Origin: Antedon mediterranea
Lineage: Eukaryota; Echinodermata; Crinoidea; Comatulida; Antedonidae
Direction of reading: 5' to 3'
Length of the DNA stretch: 64,000 bases
NCBI RefSeq assembly: GCF_964355755.1
Contig: NC_092671.1
Span: forward strand, 35,975,304-36,039,303
This document shows positions 23,373 to 34,361 of the stretch, piece by piece (the stretch's first letter is position 1; each line of letters begins with the position of its first letter). The position numbers were made by a program, and so were the translations under genes. Under the pieces are notes generated by a model that saw only the letters and a list, made by a program, of their open reading frames with translations, was not told the DNA's origin and made no database searches.

Positions 23373-24299
23373 TAATTTGAATTTCTTCCTATTATAACCA
23401 AAGTAATTAAATAGTTAAACAATCATACATTTCTTCGTTTTAACATTAAGTATACAAGAATGCGTAAATAAATGGAAAAGGATTTCTTAATTTAAAAAAT
23501 AAAATATACAAGACAGCTGTCCTCTGTAGGAATGATAAACAGAAAAAAACACTAAATTTAGTAAAATATTTATCAAATATTGGTTAATAAAAACTTGACA
23601 ACATTCAAAATACAGCTTCTTTATTTCATTCGTAATAGAATTAAAAGAGACAGGAAACTATTAATTTTATACAAGAAAGTATCTCATTTAAAAATCTGAA
23701 AAGCAATTGCTCCCACCTACTATTTTAATAGACAGTCTAGAGAAAAACAGGAAAACTACCAAATTTATCGACAATTTAACAGAAAGTTCAGGTAATTTTA
23801 AAGTTATTGAATTATAGGTACTTGTCGTTAAGCAAGTGGGGTTGCTAAAGCACTTATGGATAGATAAACAAAAATACCTTCAATCTCTCAAAAAATAAGC
23901 TGAAGTACGGTATCGGTAATGACAAGATAAACACAGTTTTAAACACAGACTAGCTATACTTTATATATTTAACTACAGTCAACTTTCTCCCAATACCTGA
24001 CACCTTTGGGCTGGCCAAATATGTCTGGTTTTCCAGTAAAGTCTGATATTCAGAATGTGTTTTTAATAGTAAAAATTAATTTTAGACTGTTTGGACTTGG
24101 GAGAGTTTCTGGTTTTTAGAGAATTTGGTATTTTGAGAGTTGAGGGGTTTTATAAGTTTAAAACCACTACATTTTATGGTGAATTATAAATTGAATGGTA
24201 AAACAAAGTTGGCTTCCAATTTAGGCAGTGTGAAAGTTTTGATTGATTTTGACAATATTTATATATATATCTATATTTATATTTAATAGTACTGCAATG
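23373..24299. other. Non-coding stretch
   Basis: Very AT-rich; no supported feature. Confidence 0.4.
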
Positions 24300-24421
24300 T
24301 AAAGCTTAGTTCACAACGCAAACACGTAAGCCACAAGTTAGACCAATGACAAGTGGTAGTTTGATAATTGGCTGTGTTGCACTTACATCCTTGTGTTATA
24401 TCCTAGTGGGAACCAAGCTTT
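24300..24421. mobile_element. Short MITE with AAGCTTGGTTCCCACT-type ends
   Basis: Left AAAGCTTAGTTCACAACGC, right TAGTGGGAACCAAGCTTTA. Its interior (GACCAATGACAAGTGG) matches the 45,383 copy better than the 6.5 kb and 18.4 kb copies, so it may be a separate subfamily. Confidence 0.55.
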
Positions 24422-24744
24422 AAATAAGTATCTAAATGATGCTGCAATTGCTGTTATCATATCAGAATCACCTTTTTATTTAACCCAAAAAACATAATTT
24501 CACTTGTCCACTTTCAGAATAGGGCGGATTAATAAATTTGCAAATTGGACAATTCTCGGTCTGTTCCATAAATCATGCCAATCAAATTAAATAAAGAAGC
24601 CTCATCATTCTGACAATTGTAGAAATTCAAATTAACAAAGGAAATTCAATAGCTATTTTCGTGTAAAAATTAACACCTTTTGGCTACGAGACTCAACAAC
24701 AAGTAAAAGTGAAACGTACAGATTGCAAAGTAACAGGTACAACG

Positions 24745-25715
24745 GATAATTGATTAAGTAATTTTGGATCTGCTGTCGCCTAAAGAACAGTAGAAAAAAT
24801 TATCGGCTGTAGTTAGGCTAAAATGTTTAACTTGCATTGCAATCATATGGAACTATTAAATAGTAATTGATTAAGTAATTTTGGAACTCCTTTTGCCTAA
24901 AGAACACTTAGAAAACCTTATGGGCTGTATTTACGCTAAAATGTTTAACTTGCATTGGAATGAAATAACTATTAAATAGTAATTGATTAAGTAATTTTGG
25001 AACTATTAGAAAAAGTTATTTAGGCTAAAGCTTAATTGGAATGAAATTGAATAATTAATAATATAGTTTGATTGAGTAATTTTGGACCTGTTGTCGCCTT
25101 AAGAGTGGTAGAAAAAAGTTATGGGCAGCATTTAGGATAAAGCTTAACTGGAATGAAATTGAATAACTAATAATATAGTTTGATTGAGTAAAGAGTGGTA
25201 GATAAAAGTTATGGGCAGCATTTAGGATAAAGCTTAACTGGAATGAAATTGAATAACTAATAATATAGTTTGATTGAGTAATTTTGGAACTGTTGTCGCC
25301 TTAAGAGTGGTAGATAAAAGTTATGGGCAGCATTTAGGATGAAGCTTAATTGGAATGCAATTTAATAACTAATATAAATAGCAATTGATTAAGCAATTTT
25401 GGAGCTGCTGTCGCCTTAAAGTAGTAAAAAGCTTTATAGTAGACATAATTAGTTTAACTTGAATTGGACAGAAATCAAATAACTGATATTTGGTAATTGA
25501 TTAAGGAATTTTGGTACTCGCCTTTCTTTTAAATACGGTAGTTATTATTGAGTGCATTATAGGCTTAAACTTGAAATTGGACAGAAATCAAATAACTGAT
25601 ATTTGGTAATTGATTAAGTAATTTTGGTACTCGCCTTTCTTTTAAATACGGTAGTTATTATTGAGTGCATTATAGGCTTAAACTTGAAATTGGATAGTAA
25701 TCAAATAACTTATTG
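24745..25715 (+). repeat. Degenerate tandem array, ~8-9 units of 90-117 bp
   Basis: The word TAATTGATTAAGTAATTTTGG, here read as AATTGATTAAG then TAATTTTGG, recurs with variants (TTGATTGAGTAATTTTGG). It is followed by CTGTCGCCTTAAGAG-type and TTAGGCTAAA-type words. Two central units (about 25,060-25,340) are near identical, and the last two (25,484 and 25,597, period 113 bp) are nearly identical. Unit length is irregular from indels. Non-coding. Confidence 0.7.
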
Positions 25716-25828
25716 TGATTGTTGATTGATAGTAGATGTTTCTAGAATTCTAATACCAGTATAAATGTGTTGATATATTAATTCTCTAGCCTCTTCCCCT
25801 CTGTGACTGCCTTTGGAGGGCTGTTGAA

Positions 25829-26080
25829 CCCACAAATGTGAAAACGCCCACAAATGTGAAAACAACCACAAATGTGAAAACGCATCACCCACAAATGTGA
25901 AAACAACCACAAATGTGAAAACGCATCACCCACAAATGTGAAAACAACCACAAATGTGAAAACGCATCAACCACAAATGTGAAAACAGCACCCACAAATG
26001 TGAAAACGATCATCGCCCACAAATGTGATAACGCCCACAAATGTGAAAAAAGGAGAGACTTTTTCGCCCACAAATGTAAA
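25829..26080 (+). repeat. CACAAATGTG motif array, 12 copies (left arm of FB2)
   Basis: Twelve copies of CCACAAATGTG-AAAAC. Linkers alternate short (AAAACAA) and long (AAAACGCATCA), giving about 18/23-bp spacing and a 41-bp dimer period. The motif is nearly self-complementary, which suits a dimeric DNA-binding protein. The matching array at 27,510-27,770 also has 12 copies. Confidence 0.8.
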
Positions 26081-27509
26081 AAAAATCAGATCAAATTTAA
26101 TGCTAGATTCAGACAAAAATTATATCATGATTGTATTGAGTTGTTTGTTCACGATACGTCTGTTAGGGTCGTCGTTAACACGTTGGATTATTATCATTTG
26201 CTGCTCGTGCGCGCGATATTTGCACGTTAACTCATTTGTTTAATGAACGTAATAGTTCAAGACAATATTATTTGTTATTTGCTGCGCGCGTGCACCATAC
26301 TTCAAGGTCAAGGCCATGTTATATCATTGTTGCTTCTAGTGTGTTGTTGTTGGCTTACTATTATGTACGTATAGTTATAAGTCGATGTTCGTTATTTTTT
26401 TGCGCGCTCACACGATACAACAAGGTCAAGGTTAAATTGCTACTTGTATGTAGTGTGTGGTTATTAACTCGTTGGCTTACTGTTATGTACGTATAGTTCC
26501 AAGTCGATGCTCGATTCGATGTTTTTGGGCGCGTACTACCACAAGGTCAAGGTCATATATACTATTGCTACTTGTATTGTGGTTGTTAACTCGTTGGCTT
26601 ATTGTTATGATAGTTCCAAGTCGATGGTCGATTCGATGTTTTTTGTGCGCGTGCACGATACTACAAGGTCATATATCATTGCTGCTTGAAGTGCAGTTGG
26701 GCTTACTATATTAGTATTATGTACGTATTATAGCTCCAAGTCGATGCTCGGTGTACACGATACTACAAGATCAACTATACTCGTCGTTCAGTTATTGACC
26801 TTGTAGTATCGTGCACGCGCGCAAAACATCGAACTTCGACTTGAAACTATACGTTAACAACCACACACCACAAGTAGCAATGGTATACAAGTCATGACCT
26901 TTGTAGTATCGTGCACGCGCACAAAAAACATCGAATCGAACATCGACTTGGAACTATACGAACATAACAATAAGCCAACGAATTAACAACCACAAGTAGC
27001 AATAGTATATTATGAACTTGACCTTGTGGTATCGTGTACGCCAACAAAAACATCGAATCGAGCATCGACTTGAACTATACGTACATAACAGTAAGCCAAC
27101 GAGTTAACAACCACACACTACATACAAGTAGCAATTTAACCTTGACCTTTTAGTATCGTGTGCACGCGCAAAAAAACATCGAACATCGACTTATAACTAT
27201 ACGTCCATAATAGTAAGCCAACAACCACACACTAGAAGCAACAATGATATAACATGGCCTTGAAGTATGGTGCACGCGCGCAGCAAATAACAAATATTGT
27301 CTTGAACTATTACGTTCATTAAACAAACGAGTTAACGTGCAAATATCGCGCGCATAAGCAGCAAATTATAATAATCCAACGCGTTAACCACGACCCTAAC
27401 AGACGTATCGTGAACAAACAATTATTGAAACAACTCAATACAATCATGATATAATGTAGTACCTCGATCAAAATTGTTTGAGTCTAGCATTAAATTTGAT
27501 CTGATTTTT

Positions 27510-27770
27510 TTTTTTACATTTGTGGCCGAAAAATTCTCATTTTTTTTTACATTTGTGGGCGTTATCACATTTGTGGGCGATGATCGTTTTCACATTTGTG
27601 GGCGCTGTTTATTACATTTGTGGTTGATGCGTTTTCACATTTGTGGTTGTTTTCACATTGTGGGTGATGCGTTTTCACATTTGTGGTTGTTTTCACATTT
27701 GTGGGTGATGCGTTTTCACATTTGTGGTTGTTTTCACATTTGTGGGCGTTTTTACATTTGTGGGTTCAAC
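27510..27770 (-). repeat. CACATTTGTG motif array, 12 copies (right arm of FB2)
   Basis: Reverse complement of the left array, with the same alternating linkers (TTGTTTT and ATGCGTTTT). One copy near 27,653 has lost a T (CACATTGTGG). Copy number equals that of the left arm. Confidence 0.8.
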
Positions 27771-29273
27771 AAGGGCATACTCTTGAACTGTACCAGGAGC
27801 ATCTATTTTGTTAAATAGGCCTACTAGCACATCTATATTCCAATTATTTTTTCAACATCTACACTAGAAACCAACACATTTTAACACAACATCTTTCCCA
27901 ACACCAATCCCAGTTATGTTATGTCAAAACTTAAATTATTAGTGAATAAAACATTTTAATGTAAATAATTTAACAAAGAAATATAAAACTATAGTAGCTT
28001 AAAATGGACCTGAAATGGATTTTCGATTTTTTTCATTTTAGAATGATGTTTTGGGGGCTATTAGGTGTTGCTAGAATGTATATTGTTACAAAATATAAAT
28101 TGGCCCTTTTGGGGAAAGCCCCATTTGAAAAACAAAAAAATTCTCGGGTGACGTCACTTTGCGAATATATTCCTATCCCTCCAATGGAAAATTTGCAGTT
28201 TTTTGGCTATAACTCTTGAAATCTATAGAGTATTTTCTAAAAAATGCTTGTGCATTTGCAGAAACGTATTAAAAATTTTTTTTAGATAAAATTATTACCG
28301 TATAAACGGTTATTCATCGAGTAAATGACGATTTAAAATCTTAAAATCAACGGGTTTTTTCTGGCAATACCGAAGTTGGCCTGGCAACGTTGTCCGGGAT
28401 ACAGCTCCGTGCGCAATGATGCGTATCCATATTTTCCGTTCGTGTATTTTGTATATCGTTCGTAATTTATACTGCTAAAATTTGTTAGTTTCTTTAGTTT
28501 TTAGTTTAGCAGAATTAAATTAGTAATATGAGATGATAATTTATTTGTCACGAATCATGCAGTTCGAAAACGAATTTTATTCTTATTTTACTTTGGCTTG
28601 ACAATGAGCGCAGCAAGTTGTTGATATCGCTTTGGTCCTTGGATACACATGAAACGGAGCCTCGCCGCATGAATGGGTGGTGGATCGACTCCGCGCTCTG
28701 GATTGGGGGCCTAGGCCTAGTAAAGGTTTGGGAGGTAGGCCTTCTAAATTCGGGTTTTAGAACAAACGAAGTACATTTTAGGGACCTATATTTCAACAAC
28801 ATTAGATATTGAATAAATTAGTATTTCGTTTCGTTTCGTTTATTTATTTTTTCCACTCACTTATATATATATATATATATATCATTTACATTTACATAAC
28901 ATAACATATATTAAATGTGGGTGGATGGAAGTCACAGTAAGTTCACTGAACTTTAAGTCGTGACTCCCGTATGCCTAAGTATACTAACATTGCTACAGAG
29001 TAGACTAAAATATAAATATATAATAGTGAAAGTACATAAAATAAAGAAATAAAAAAAAATTTAAATTATAGAAGTTAAGATAAACCAGGCAATTATATAA
29101 TATATGATAAAAGGGATAATGATAACAATTAGAGTACAATATGAAATATAATTAAATATGGTATAATAACAAGTATAACGATACAATGTAGCGGAGATTA
29201 TTGAATACCAGGGTGAAGGATTTAATGCCATGTATCACCACCAAATAAATAAGGATAAAAGATCGGCGAAAAT

Positions 29274-32200
29274 TTATGTAGCATATTCTGACACCATTTT
29301 GTGTTTGAAATTAGATTTAAAACTAGAAAAGGAAGATTTCTGTTTAAGTTCATTTGAGAGTGAAGTCCAAAGTTTGGGACCAAAATAATACATAGAAAAT
29401 CGTCGAGCCTTAACATTTAAATTATCAAGGATATAATTGTTAACAGAGGATCGGGTTTTATAGGAATGGCGTTCGTCAATTCTTGTAAATAAAGCATTAA
29501 AATGTGAAGGCAGTAAATTGTTAGATAAACGGTACATAAATGAGGCAACTTGTAATTTATTTAAATCATAAATGTTTAAAACGTTAAATCTTTTAAAAAG
29601 TAATTTTGTATGGGCTCTAAATGATTCTCCCGCGCAAATCCGAAGTGCACGTTTTTGTAGTTTAAAAAGGCGGTCAATTTGAGTTTTCTCTAGACTTGTC
29701 CAGGGGCAAAACGTATTAAATTTATCTAGAGTAATTGCCCAACATAAATTGGCATAAGAAAGGTAAGGCAAAACTAAAGTATTATAAAGGGTTAATAAGG
29801 TTTTTTGAGGGAAGATATGTTTTAATTTGTTCAATATTCCAACATTTCTAGAAACTAGATTACTGATTTTATTTATATGTAGTTTCCAAGTCAGAGAGGC
29901 ATCTATGGTTACTCCTAAAAATTGGGTTTCATTAACTCGTTTGATCATTTTATTATCAATGTATATTTGTTCATTTAAAGAATTTGAAATTTTACGTTTA
30001 GAAAATATTATATAGTTCGTTTTGAATGTATTAAGAGTTAATTTATTGTGTTTGAGCCAATTTGAAACTTTAAGTAACTCATCATTGACAATTTTAAACA
30101 AGGTATTTAATTTAGGATGAGAGAAAAAAATATTTGTGTCGTCAGCAAATAAGATAAAATTTAGTAATTTAGAGCTGTTTGGTATATCGTTAACAAAAAT
30201 CAGGAATAAGAGTGGTCCAAGAATCGATCCTTGGGGAACACCACAGGTTAAACGGGAATAGGAAGAGTTAAAATTATTTAAGGAAGTAAACTGAACACGA
30301 TTGGAAAGGTAGCTTTTAATTAGTTTTAAAGGAAGGCCTCTGATACCGTAATTTGAAAGTTTATGAATTAAAATATCGTGGTTAATAGTATCGAAGGCCT
30401 TAGATAAATCAAGGAAAATGCCAACAGAAAACTCATTTTTACTCAGGGCAATTGTAATTTTGTCAAAAATATCTAATAAAGCAAGATCTGTTGAATACTT
30501 TTTCCTGAAACCATATTGGCCTTTAAATAAAATGTTATGTTTAGTTAAAAAGGAAGAAATTCGATTATGCATTATTTTTTCAATTAATTTTGAGAAACAA
30601 GGAAGTAGGGAGATTGGTCTGTAGTTATTGAAATGATGAGGATCTTCTTTCTTGTAGATAGGGATGACTTTAGCTATTTTAAAAGAATCAGGAAAAATAC
30701 CGGTTTGAAAAGAAGTATTAAAAATGTGAGTTAAGGGTTTGCATATAAAATTAGAAACACGTTTAATAATTTTATTGGAAAACCCATCAAACCCAGGAGA
30801 TTTATTATCTTTGAGGGAAAGTATTATACTGACAACTTCATGTTCGGTTACAGGACTAAGAAAGAGAGAGTGCACACATGGACGAGGTAGGGTAGAAGTA
30901 TAATTATCATTATCCGACACATGTATTTTGTTAACTAAATTTGGCCCTATACTAGTAAAATAATTATTGAATTCAGTTGCAATTTGTTGAGGATTATTTA
31001 ATTCAATGTCATTGTTAATAAAGTGAGAAGGAAACGGTTTACGAGATTTCTTGCCAAGGACTCCATTTATTGTTTGCCAGGTTTTTTGGATGTTATTTTT
31101 ATGGAATTCAAATTTGTCACTGAAGTAATTCTTTTGGGCAGTACGAAGGATTTTGGTAAGTACATTTCGATATTTAACATATTTATCTTTGTCCTTTTGC
31201 TTTTTAGATATAAGAAATGTTTTATATAATTTGTGTTTTTTGTCGATAGATTTAATTAAGCATTTAGTTATCCAAGGTTTTTTTTCTTTCCGAATATTGC
31301 GTCTGGAACGAGTGGTTTTAATGTTGTTATTATATAATGTACTAAATATGTCGTTGAATAAAGCGTATGCCTCATTGGGTTCATTGGAGTTATAAATACT
31401 AGTCCAGTCAACATTTGACAAATCATTACTTAAGGCAGAAATTGAAATATCATTGACTTTTTTTATGTATATATATTTTGATTTAGGTTTCAGGTGTTGG
31501 AGAGGTTCTGATTTATGTACTAACAAGAAAACAGGAAAGTGATCCGAGATGTCCGAATATAGAATTCCGGAAGAAATGTTATCATATAGATTATTACAAA
31601 AAATATTGTCGATTAAAGTTGCAGAATTACGCGTAATTCTAGTTGGCCTAGTAATAAGAGGATAATAATTTGATTGAAATAAAGTATTAACAAAATCAGA
31701 AGTACCTTTATGTGTTTTGGAATTTAACAAGTTAATATTAAAGTCTCCTGGAATATATGCTGTTTTTTTCTCATTATTAATGGTGTCAATTAAATTAGAG
31801 ATATCTTTATTAAATGTGTTAATGGATAATTCAGGCAAACGATATACTACTCCAAGGATTATGTTTTTGGGTTGTGCATCGATTTCAATGAAAAGAGATT
31901 CCGAACCATTAGTAATGATAAATGATAAATCAGGGCGAAGAATATATTTAAATCTCTGGTGTAGGTAAATGGCAACGCCTCCTCCTGGTCTATCAGCTCG
32001 TGAAACATGCAAGAGGTTATAATTGGGAATATTATAAAAGGAAAAAGGCGTATTATGATTAAAAAAAGTTTCGGTGAAGCATAGTGCTGAGAATTCATGG
32101 TTAATAGCACCTACGCATACATTGATATCGTTAAAATGTTTAACAAGACTGCGTGCGTTTAAGTGAAAGATACTAAATGAATAATCTTGGGTTGAATATT

Positions 32201-32441
32201 TGTTGTTAAGACTATCAATATATTCATAGGCACAAGATTCAATATTTTCGGAAAATAATTGGGCATCGTTGTCATTAATAACATCTTTAAAATTAATATC
32301 AAAAGGGTTAAAAATTAAAGAATTAAATCTATCAAAGTCAATTCTATCGTCACAAAAGTAATAGTGAATGACATGCAAGAATTCATCATTATCAATAATG
32401 TGATTAAATGGGAATGCATCTATATTGTCAAAAGGGTCCAT
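29274..32441 (-). CDS. LINE ORF2: endonuclease and reverse transcriptase
   Basis: A 1,055-residue open frame from ATG at 32,441 to stop at 29,274. Residues ~88-310 form an exonuclease-endonuclease-phosphatase fold: HLNARS (93-98), catalytic-type Glu in FTETF (122-126), GDFN (232-235), ATLIDNI (274-280) and SDISDH (296-301). Residues ~530-800 form the reverse transcriptase: SPGFDG (548-553), YRPISLL (607-613), QYGFR (642-646), FLDLSKAFDT (676-685), GVPQGSILGP (734-743) and the catalytic FADD (765-768). A C-terminal region ends with the family's LW.SLP-like FGPKLWTSLSNELK. It nicks target DNA and copies the LINE RNA at the nick. All key residues are present. The motif set fits the CR1/L2/Jockey group; exact clade not determined. 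No RNase H domain was seen. Confidence 0.92.
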   Translation of the reverse strand: MDPFDNIDAFPFNHIIDNDEFLHVIHYYFCDDRIDFDRFNSLIFNPFDINFKDVINDNDAQLFSENIESCAYEYIDSLNNKYSTQDYSFSIFHLNARSLVKHFNDINVCVGAINHEFSALCFTETFFNHNTPFSFYNIPNYNLLHVSRADRPGGGVAIYLHQRFKYILRPDLSFIITNGSESLFIEIDAQPKNIILGVVYRLPELSINTFNKDISNLIDTINNEKKTAYIPGDFNINLLNSKTHKGTSDFVNTLFQSNYYPLITRPTRITRNSATLIDNIFCNNLYDNISSGILYSDISDHFPVFLLVHKSEPLQHLKPKSKYIYIKKVNDISISALSNDLSNVDWTSIYNSNEPNEAYALFNDIFSTLYNNNIKTTRSRRNIRKEKKPWITKCLIKSIDKKHKLYKTFLISKKQKDKDKYVKYRNVLTKILRTAQKNYFSDKFEFHKNNIQKTWQTINGVLGKKSRKPFPSHFINNDIELNNPQQIATEFNNYFTSIGPNLVNKIHVSDNDNYTSTLPRPCVHSLFLSPVTEHEVVSIILSLKDNKSPGFDGFSNKIIKRVSNFICKPLTHIFNTSFQTGIFPDSFKIAKVIPIYKKEDPHHFNNYRPISLLPCFSKLIEKIMHNRISSFLTKHNILFKGQYGFRKKYSTDLALLDIFDKITIALSKNEFSVGIFLDLSKAFDTINHDILIHKLSNYGIRGLPLKLIKSYLSNRVQFTSLNNFNSSYSRLTCGVPQGSILGPLLFLIFVNDIPNSSKLLNFILFADDTNIFFSHPKLNTLFKIVNDELLKVSNWLKHNKLTLNTFKTNYIIFSKRKISNSLNEQIYIDNKMIKRVNETQFLGVTIDASLTWKLHINKISNLVSRNVGILNKLKHIFPQKTLLTLYNTLVLPYLSYANLCWAITLDKFNTFCPWTSLEKTQIDRLFKLQKRALRICAGESFRAHTKLLFKRFNVLNIYDLNKLQVASFMYRLSNNLLPSHFNALFTRIDERHSYKTRSSVNNYILDNLNVKARRFSMYYFGPKLWTSLSNELKQKSSFSSFKSNFKHKMVSEYAT

Positions 32442-32853
32442 GAGAATATCTAACGATACATAATGTGATCAGTTTATTCAATAGTATGTAATAAAAGATG
32501 CCTGGTAATGTTACGTAAAAACAGAAAAGTACAAGAACGTAAATATAAAGAAACAAGTTAAGAATTGGGGGGTAACAATAAAACAAAGGTGAATAAATGG
32601 TTTTAAGTGGTTTAAACATCTTATGACAATGCAATTATGTGAGAACAGACTCCTGAAAACGCTATTGTAAAATTATTATGTAAAATCAATCAAGAGGCTT
32701 ATACAAATTAAGCAAAGTATGCAGATGTAAGGAAAATAATGGATAAAAGATTCTTAGTCTGTTGTAAAATTTAATAATGGATTGAATTTGTAAAGAAGAA
32801 ATGCTTCTTAGACAGTCCAAGTGTTTACAACAACATTCCGATCACTAGTATGG

Positions 32854-32914
32854 CAATGGAATTTCGAAAAGTTTACCGGAACTATTTCAATGGAATTTCG
32901 AAAAGTTTACCGGA
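32854..32914 (-). repeat. 34-bp tandem duplication at the ORF1 stop
   Basis: CAATGGAATTTCGAAAAG plus TTTACCGGAA occurs twice, at 32,854 and 32,888. The upstream copy (in transcript sense) carries the last ORF1 codons, encoding FSKFH and the stop; the other lies just after it. Confidence 0.7.
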
Positions 32915-33579
32915 ATGCCAGTTGAATTTCGCCATTTTCCAGCCGTAAAACGAAGCTTGGTACCTTTATTGTACATCTCTTTTACTTGTGATCTCCATTT
33001 CTTTTTTTCCAGTAGATCGGCAGCAGTAAGATCATCTATGATATAAAATTTCTGGCTATCTAGCGCAGAACTTCGTTGTTTCATAACTTCAATCTTAGAA
33101 GCGTATGAGAGAAAACGGGCAATGATATGCCTTGGCTTGCCGTTCATACTTTTACCATCTCGGTGGGCCCGTTCGATTGTTGGCCTGGGATCGAGTGTGA
33201 AAAAATCGGAAAGAATGTTCTCAAAGATTAACTTACAGTTTTCTTTTGTGTTCTCTTCCACACCAACAATTCTTACGTTATTACGACGAGAAAAGCGTTC
33301 CGTCTTGTTAATTTTTGCCAACAGGTCAGTTGTACTACCTTGTAAATTAGCAACTGTTGTTGTCAGCTCTGTGACAGTCGTTTTTAATTCCTTGTTTTCA
33401 TCTTCAAGGGCATCTATTCTAGCAGAATTAAACGATATTGCTTCGTAAAGCTCAGCTTTATTAGATTCTTGGCCTTTTAAAATCGATTCAAGTTTTTTTT
33501 TAACAAACGATTCAAACGATAGCTGGTCTTCGCTTTCGAATTCAGCGGGCTTGGTATTTGCTCGTGTAGATCGTGACAT
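32887..33579 (-). CDS. LINE ORF1: coiled-coil/RRM RNA-binding protein
   Basis: A 230-residue frame from ATG at 33,579 to stop at 32,887. Residues ~20-95 are charged and heptad-rich (IDALEDENKELKTTVTEL), as in a trimerising coiled coil. An RRM-like strand NNVRIVGVEE (100-109) follows. A C-terminal domain contains IERAHRDGK (135-143) and RHIIARFLSYASK (150-162), the pattern of L1-type ORF1 proteins (Transposase_22-like). Such proteins coat the LINE RNA and act as nucleic acid chaperones. It lies upstream of ORF2 in the same orientation with a 445-bp gap, so ORF2 is probably translated by reinitiation or similar. A 34-bp tandem duplication overlaps the stop codon region. No internal stops. Confidence 0.85.
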   Translation of the reverse strand: MSRSTRANTKPAEFESEDQLSFESFVKKKLESILKGQESNKAELYEAISFNSARIDALEDENKELKTTVTELTTTVANLQGSTTDLLAKINKTERFSRRNNVRIVGVEENTKENCKLIFENILSDFFTLDPRPTIERAHRDGKSMNGKPRHIIARFLSYASKIEVMKQRSSALDSQKFYIIDDLTAADLLEKKKWRSQVKEMYNKGTKLRFTAGKWRNSTGIPVNFSKFH

Positions 33580-33995
33580 GGCTTGTCGTGATTGGCCTAG
33601 AGAAAATTAGTATGCTAAGTAGTGCGTTTCAGGAGCTCGTTGTGTAAGCGTCTTACTCCGATCGAATCATGGTGACTTACTGTCAACGTGTCAACGCTTC
33701 GTGTATCTTTCCAGGCCGTCGATCATTCACTGACTATCGGGCGGCATACACGCTCTCGATATCATCGTATGTATATGTGACGTCGTGAAATAGAGGCGTC
33801 CGACGGCCGTTGAAATAGAATATTGCAATGGCGTGAGTAATTTTCGCTAATTTACCATGGTATCTTAAAATTTCGTTTTTACTCAAAATACTTTACATTT
33901 TGTTTTTATTTGTGTGGGTTTGTGTTAATTTGATACATTTAAATAACATGTGTGAATTTCTTGAAAATCGAAATTCCATTTCAGGTCCATTTTAA

Positions 33996-34361
33996 TGATC
34001 TCTAGTAATAACGTTTAGGCAGGTAAGTTCAATGGTATATATATAAGGTACTTTCTTTCTTTATTTACCCATAAATATAAATTATAAACATTGTAATAAT
34101 ATACAAATAATAATAACATTATAATATTGTGAATGTTTTGTTATTTAGCCAAAAAAACTTTTAAAATTTAAAATTATATTTTAAAAATTATAATTACATT
34201 TGGAAATTAATGCTGTCAATCGTTGTCGGAAATAATTGTCAATAATATTCAAGGGGCAATAATAGTAGGTCAACTGAAACAGAAAGTTAATTTAATTTGT
34301 TATTGAATATTAAATTAAAAGGTTTTTAAATATTTCTTATACTTCTATTTATATTTAAGAA
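33996..34361. other. Non-coding stretch
   Basis: AT-rich, no supported feature. Confidence 0.4.

Larger units (their letters stand above)
25822..27771. mobile_element. Foldback (palindromic) element FB2, 1,950 bp
   Basis: The ends are TGTTGAACCCACAAATGT and its reverse complement (right end ACATTTGTGGGTTCAACA), flanked by AGGGC at 25,817-25,821 and 27,772-27,776, a 5-bp target duplication. Each arm begins with 12 copies of CCACAAATGTG, then an inverted copy of a GATCAAATTTAATGCTAGA block and a TGTTAGGGTCGTCGTTAAC block. Next come degenerate ~110-bp units with GTTGGCTTACT, CCAAGTCGATG and CACGATACTACAAGGTCA. The centre is near 26,788. The entire 1.95 kb is one imperfect palindrome with no transposase gene. 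It shares no motif with FB1; superfamily unknown. Confidence 0.75.
28823..33790 (-). mobile_element. Near full-length two-ORF LINE (CR1/Jockey group)
   Basis: Reading on the minus strand: a more GC-rich 5' leader (about 33,580-33,790), ORF1 (33,579-32,887), a 445-bp gap, ORF2 (32,441-29,274), and a roughly 450-bp 3' UTR. The 3' UTR contains a TA microsatellite (28,862-28,883) and ends in an AAACG-type pentamer tail (28,822-28,845 region). Both ORFs lack internal stops, so this copy is recent and might be competent. Boundaries are approximate because I could not identify a clear target duplication; CR1-type LINEs often lack one. It lies inside the TTAA family B element. Confidence 0.8.
27999..33995. 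mobile_element. TTAA-flanked TIR element, family B, interrupted by a LINE
   Basis: Left: TTAA then AATGGACCTGAAATGGATTT. Right in reverse complement: TTAA then AATGGACCTGAAATGGAATT. The inverted repeat continues roughly with TTCGATTTT. TTAA on each side again suggests piggyBac-type insertion. The LINE occupies about 28,823-33,790; without it the element is about 1.0 kb. The remaining interior shows a perfect CRE-type TGACGTCA (28,149-28,156) and an AGGCCTAGG-rich patch near 28,700, but no transposase. Non-autonomous or decayed. Confidence 0.6.

Noticed and set aside
25710-27818. Frames reading FSHLW repeats near 25,710-26,073 (minus) and 27,474-27,818 (plus)
   Set aside because: They are translations of the CACAAATGTG arrays; the spacing keeps them open by chance.
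29827-33448. Several plus-strand frames of 60-108 codons
   Set aside because: All lie antisense to the two LINE ORFs, whose conserved catalytic motifs prove the minus-strand reading.
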